Assembly: GCA_025934755.1 (NCBI GenBank)
Contig: JAICWQ010000003.1
Location: 1-51,798 of the forward strand
Direction of reading: 5' to 3'
DNA length: 51,798 bases
From: Chthoniobacterales bacterium
Lineage (GTDB): Bacteria; Verrucomicrobiota; Verrucomicrobiia; Chthoniobacterales; UBA10450
The notes beneath the pieces are model-generated. The model searched no databases, had not been told where the DNA came from, and saw nothing but the letters and a program-made list of their open reading frames with translations. A program made the translations under genes and the position numbers. This document shows, piece by piece, positions 51,762 through 51,798 of the stretch (position 1 is its first letter; each line of letters opens with the position of its first letter).

Positions 51762-51798
51762 CGGTGTGCTTCTCTTTACTCGTGAACAGCAAACGTTC

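Overview
This window reads as a piece of chromosome from a free-living, Gram-negative-type bacterium of the phylum Verrucomicrobiota, most likely a soil lineage. The placement is inferred. It rests on the Minf_1886-type protein at 18178-18606, the DUF1844 protein, the dksA-like / rpmG / rpsR order, the lone MCE (Mla) operon, many short lineage-type hypothetical proteins and a moderately high GC content. No phage, plasmid, integrase, transposase gene or CRISPR array was found. Coding density is high, and several gene pairs overlap by the four bases ATGA.

Layout. 1-4.6 kb: pheT, a well-supported 6S RNA gene (ssrS) with its terminator, carA, and a secreted Cys/His protein. 4.6-11 kb (minus strand): an Lhr-type helicase, a family 2 glycosyltransferase and an isoaspartyl peptidase. 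11-13.8 kb (plus): mlaE-mlaF-mlaD lipid transporter. 13.8-23.5 kb (minus): topoisomerase IB, a DUF1844 protein, an M16 zinc protease, a Minf_1886 protein, a Gly/Tyr-rich peptidoglycan-binding protein, a TetR regulator with a perfect palindrome at its own promoter, a degenerate MA-clan protease-like protein, and two zinc-ribbon proteins. 23.7-31 kb (plus): L,D-transpeptidase lipoprotein, mfd-surA-like-pdxA, a DUF2238 membrane protein and an ABC-2 permease. 31-37.5 kb (minus): a HEAT-type protein, rhodanese, an exported caspase/EF-hand/SH3-like protein, and a MacAB-type efflux operon. 37.5-39.5 kb (plus): a second ABC-2 permease, a DksA-like protein, rpmG and rpsR. 39.6-45 kb (minus): a RelE-like toxin homologue, then CPBP protease - thiL - tsaE - tsaB - alr, with sppA upstream. 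45-51.8 kb: a small AT-hook protein, a conserved hypothetical, tRNA-Arg(UCU), a DUF5329 protein, an AsmA-like protein, a PLD-family cardiolipin synthase, a class A beta-lactamase, a hotdog thioesterase and citrate synthase.

How the genes fit together. Much of the window serves the cell envelope: Mla lipid transport, cardiolipin synthesis, an AsmA-like protein, a SurA-like chaperone, an L,D-transpeptidase, alanine racemase, beta-lactamase, SppA and MacAB. The rest is core information processing and metabolism: tRNA charging and t6A modification, repair, ribosomal proteins, citrate synthase and carbamoyl phosphate.

The most unusual aspect is the repeats. Almost every spacer carries short hairpins or heptad tandem repeats from several families. 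Elements of the same kind also appear inside the reading frames of conserved genes (pheT, pdxA twice, alr, thiL), where they are translated without breaking the frame. This resembles the in-frame palindromic elements known from Rickettsia, but in a different phylum and with different sequences.
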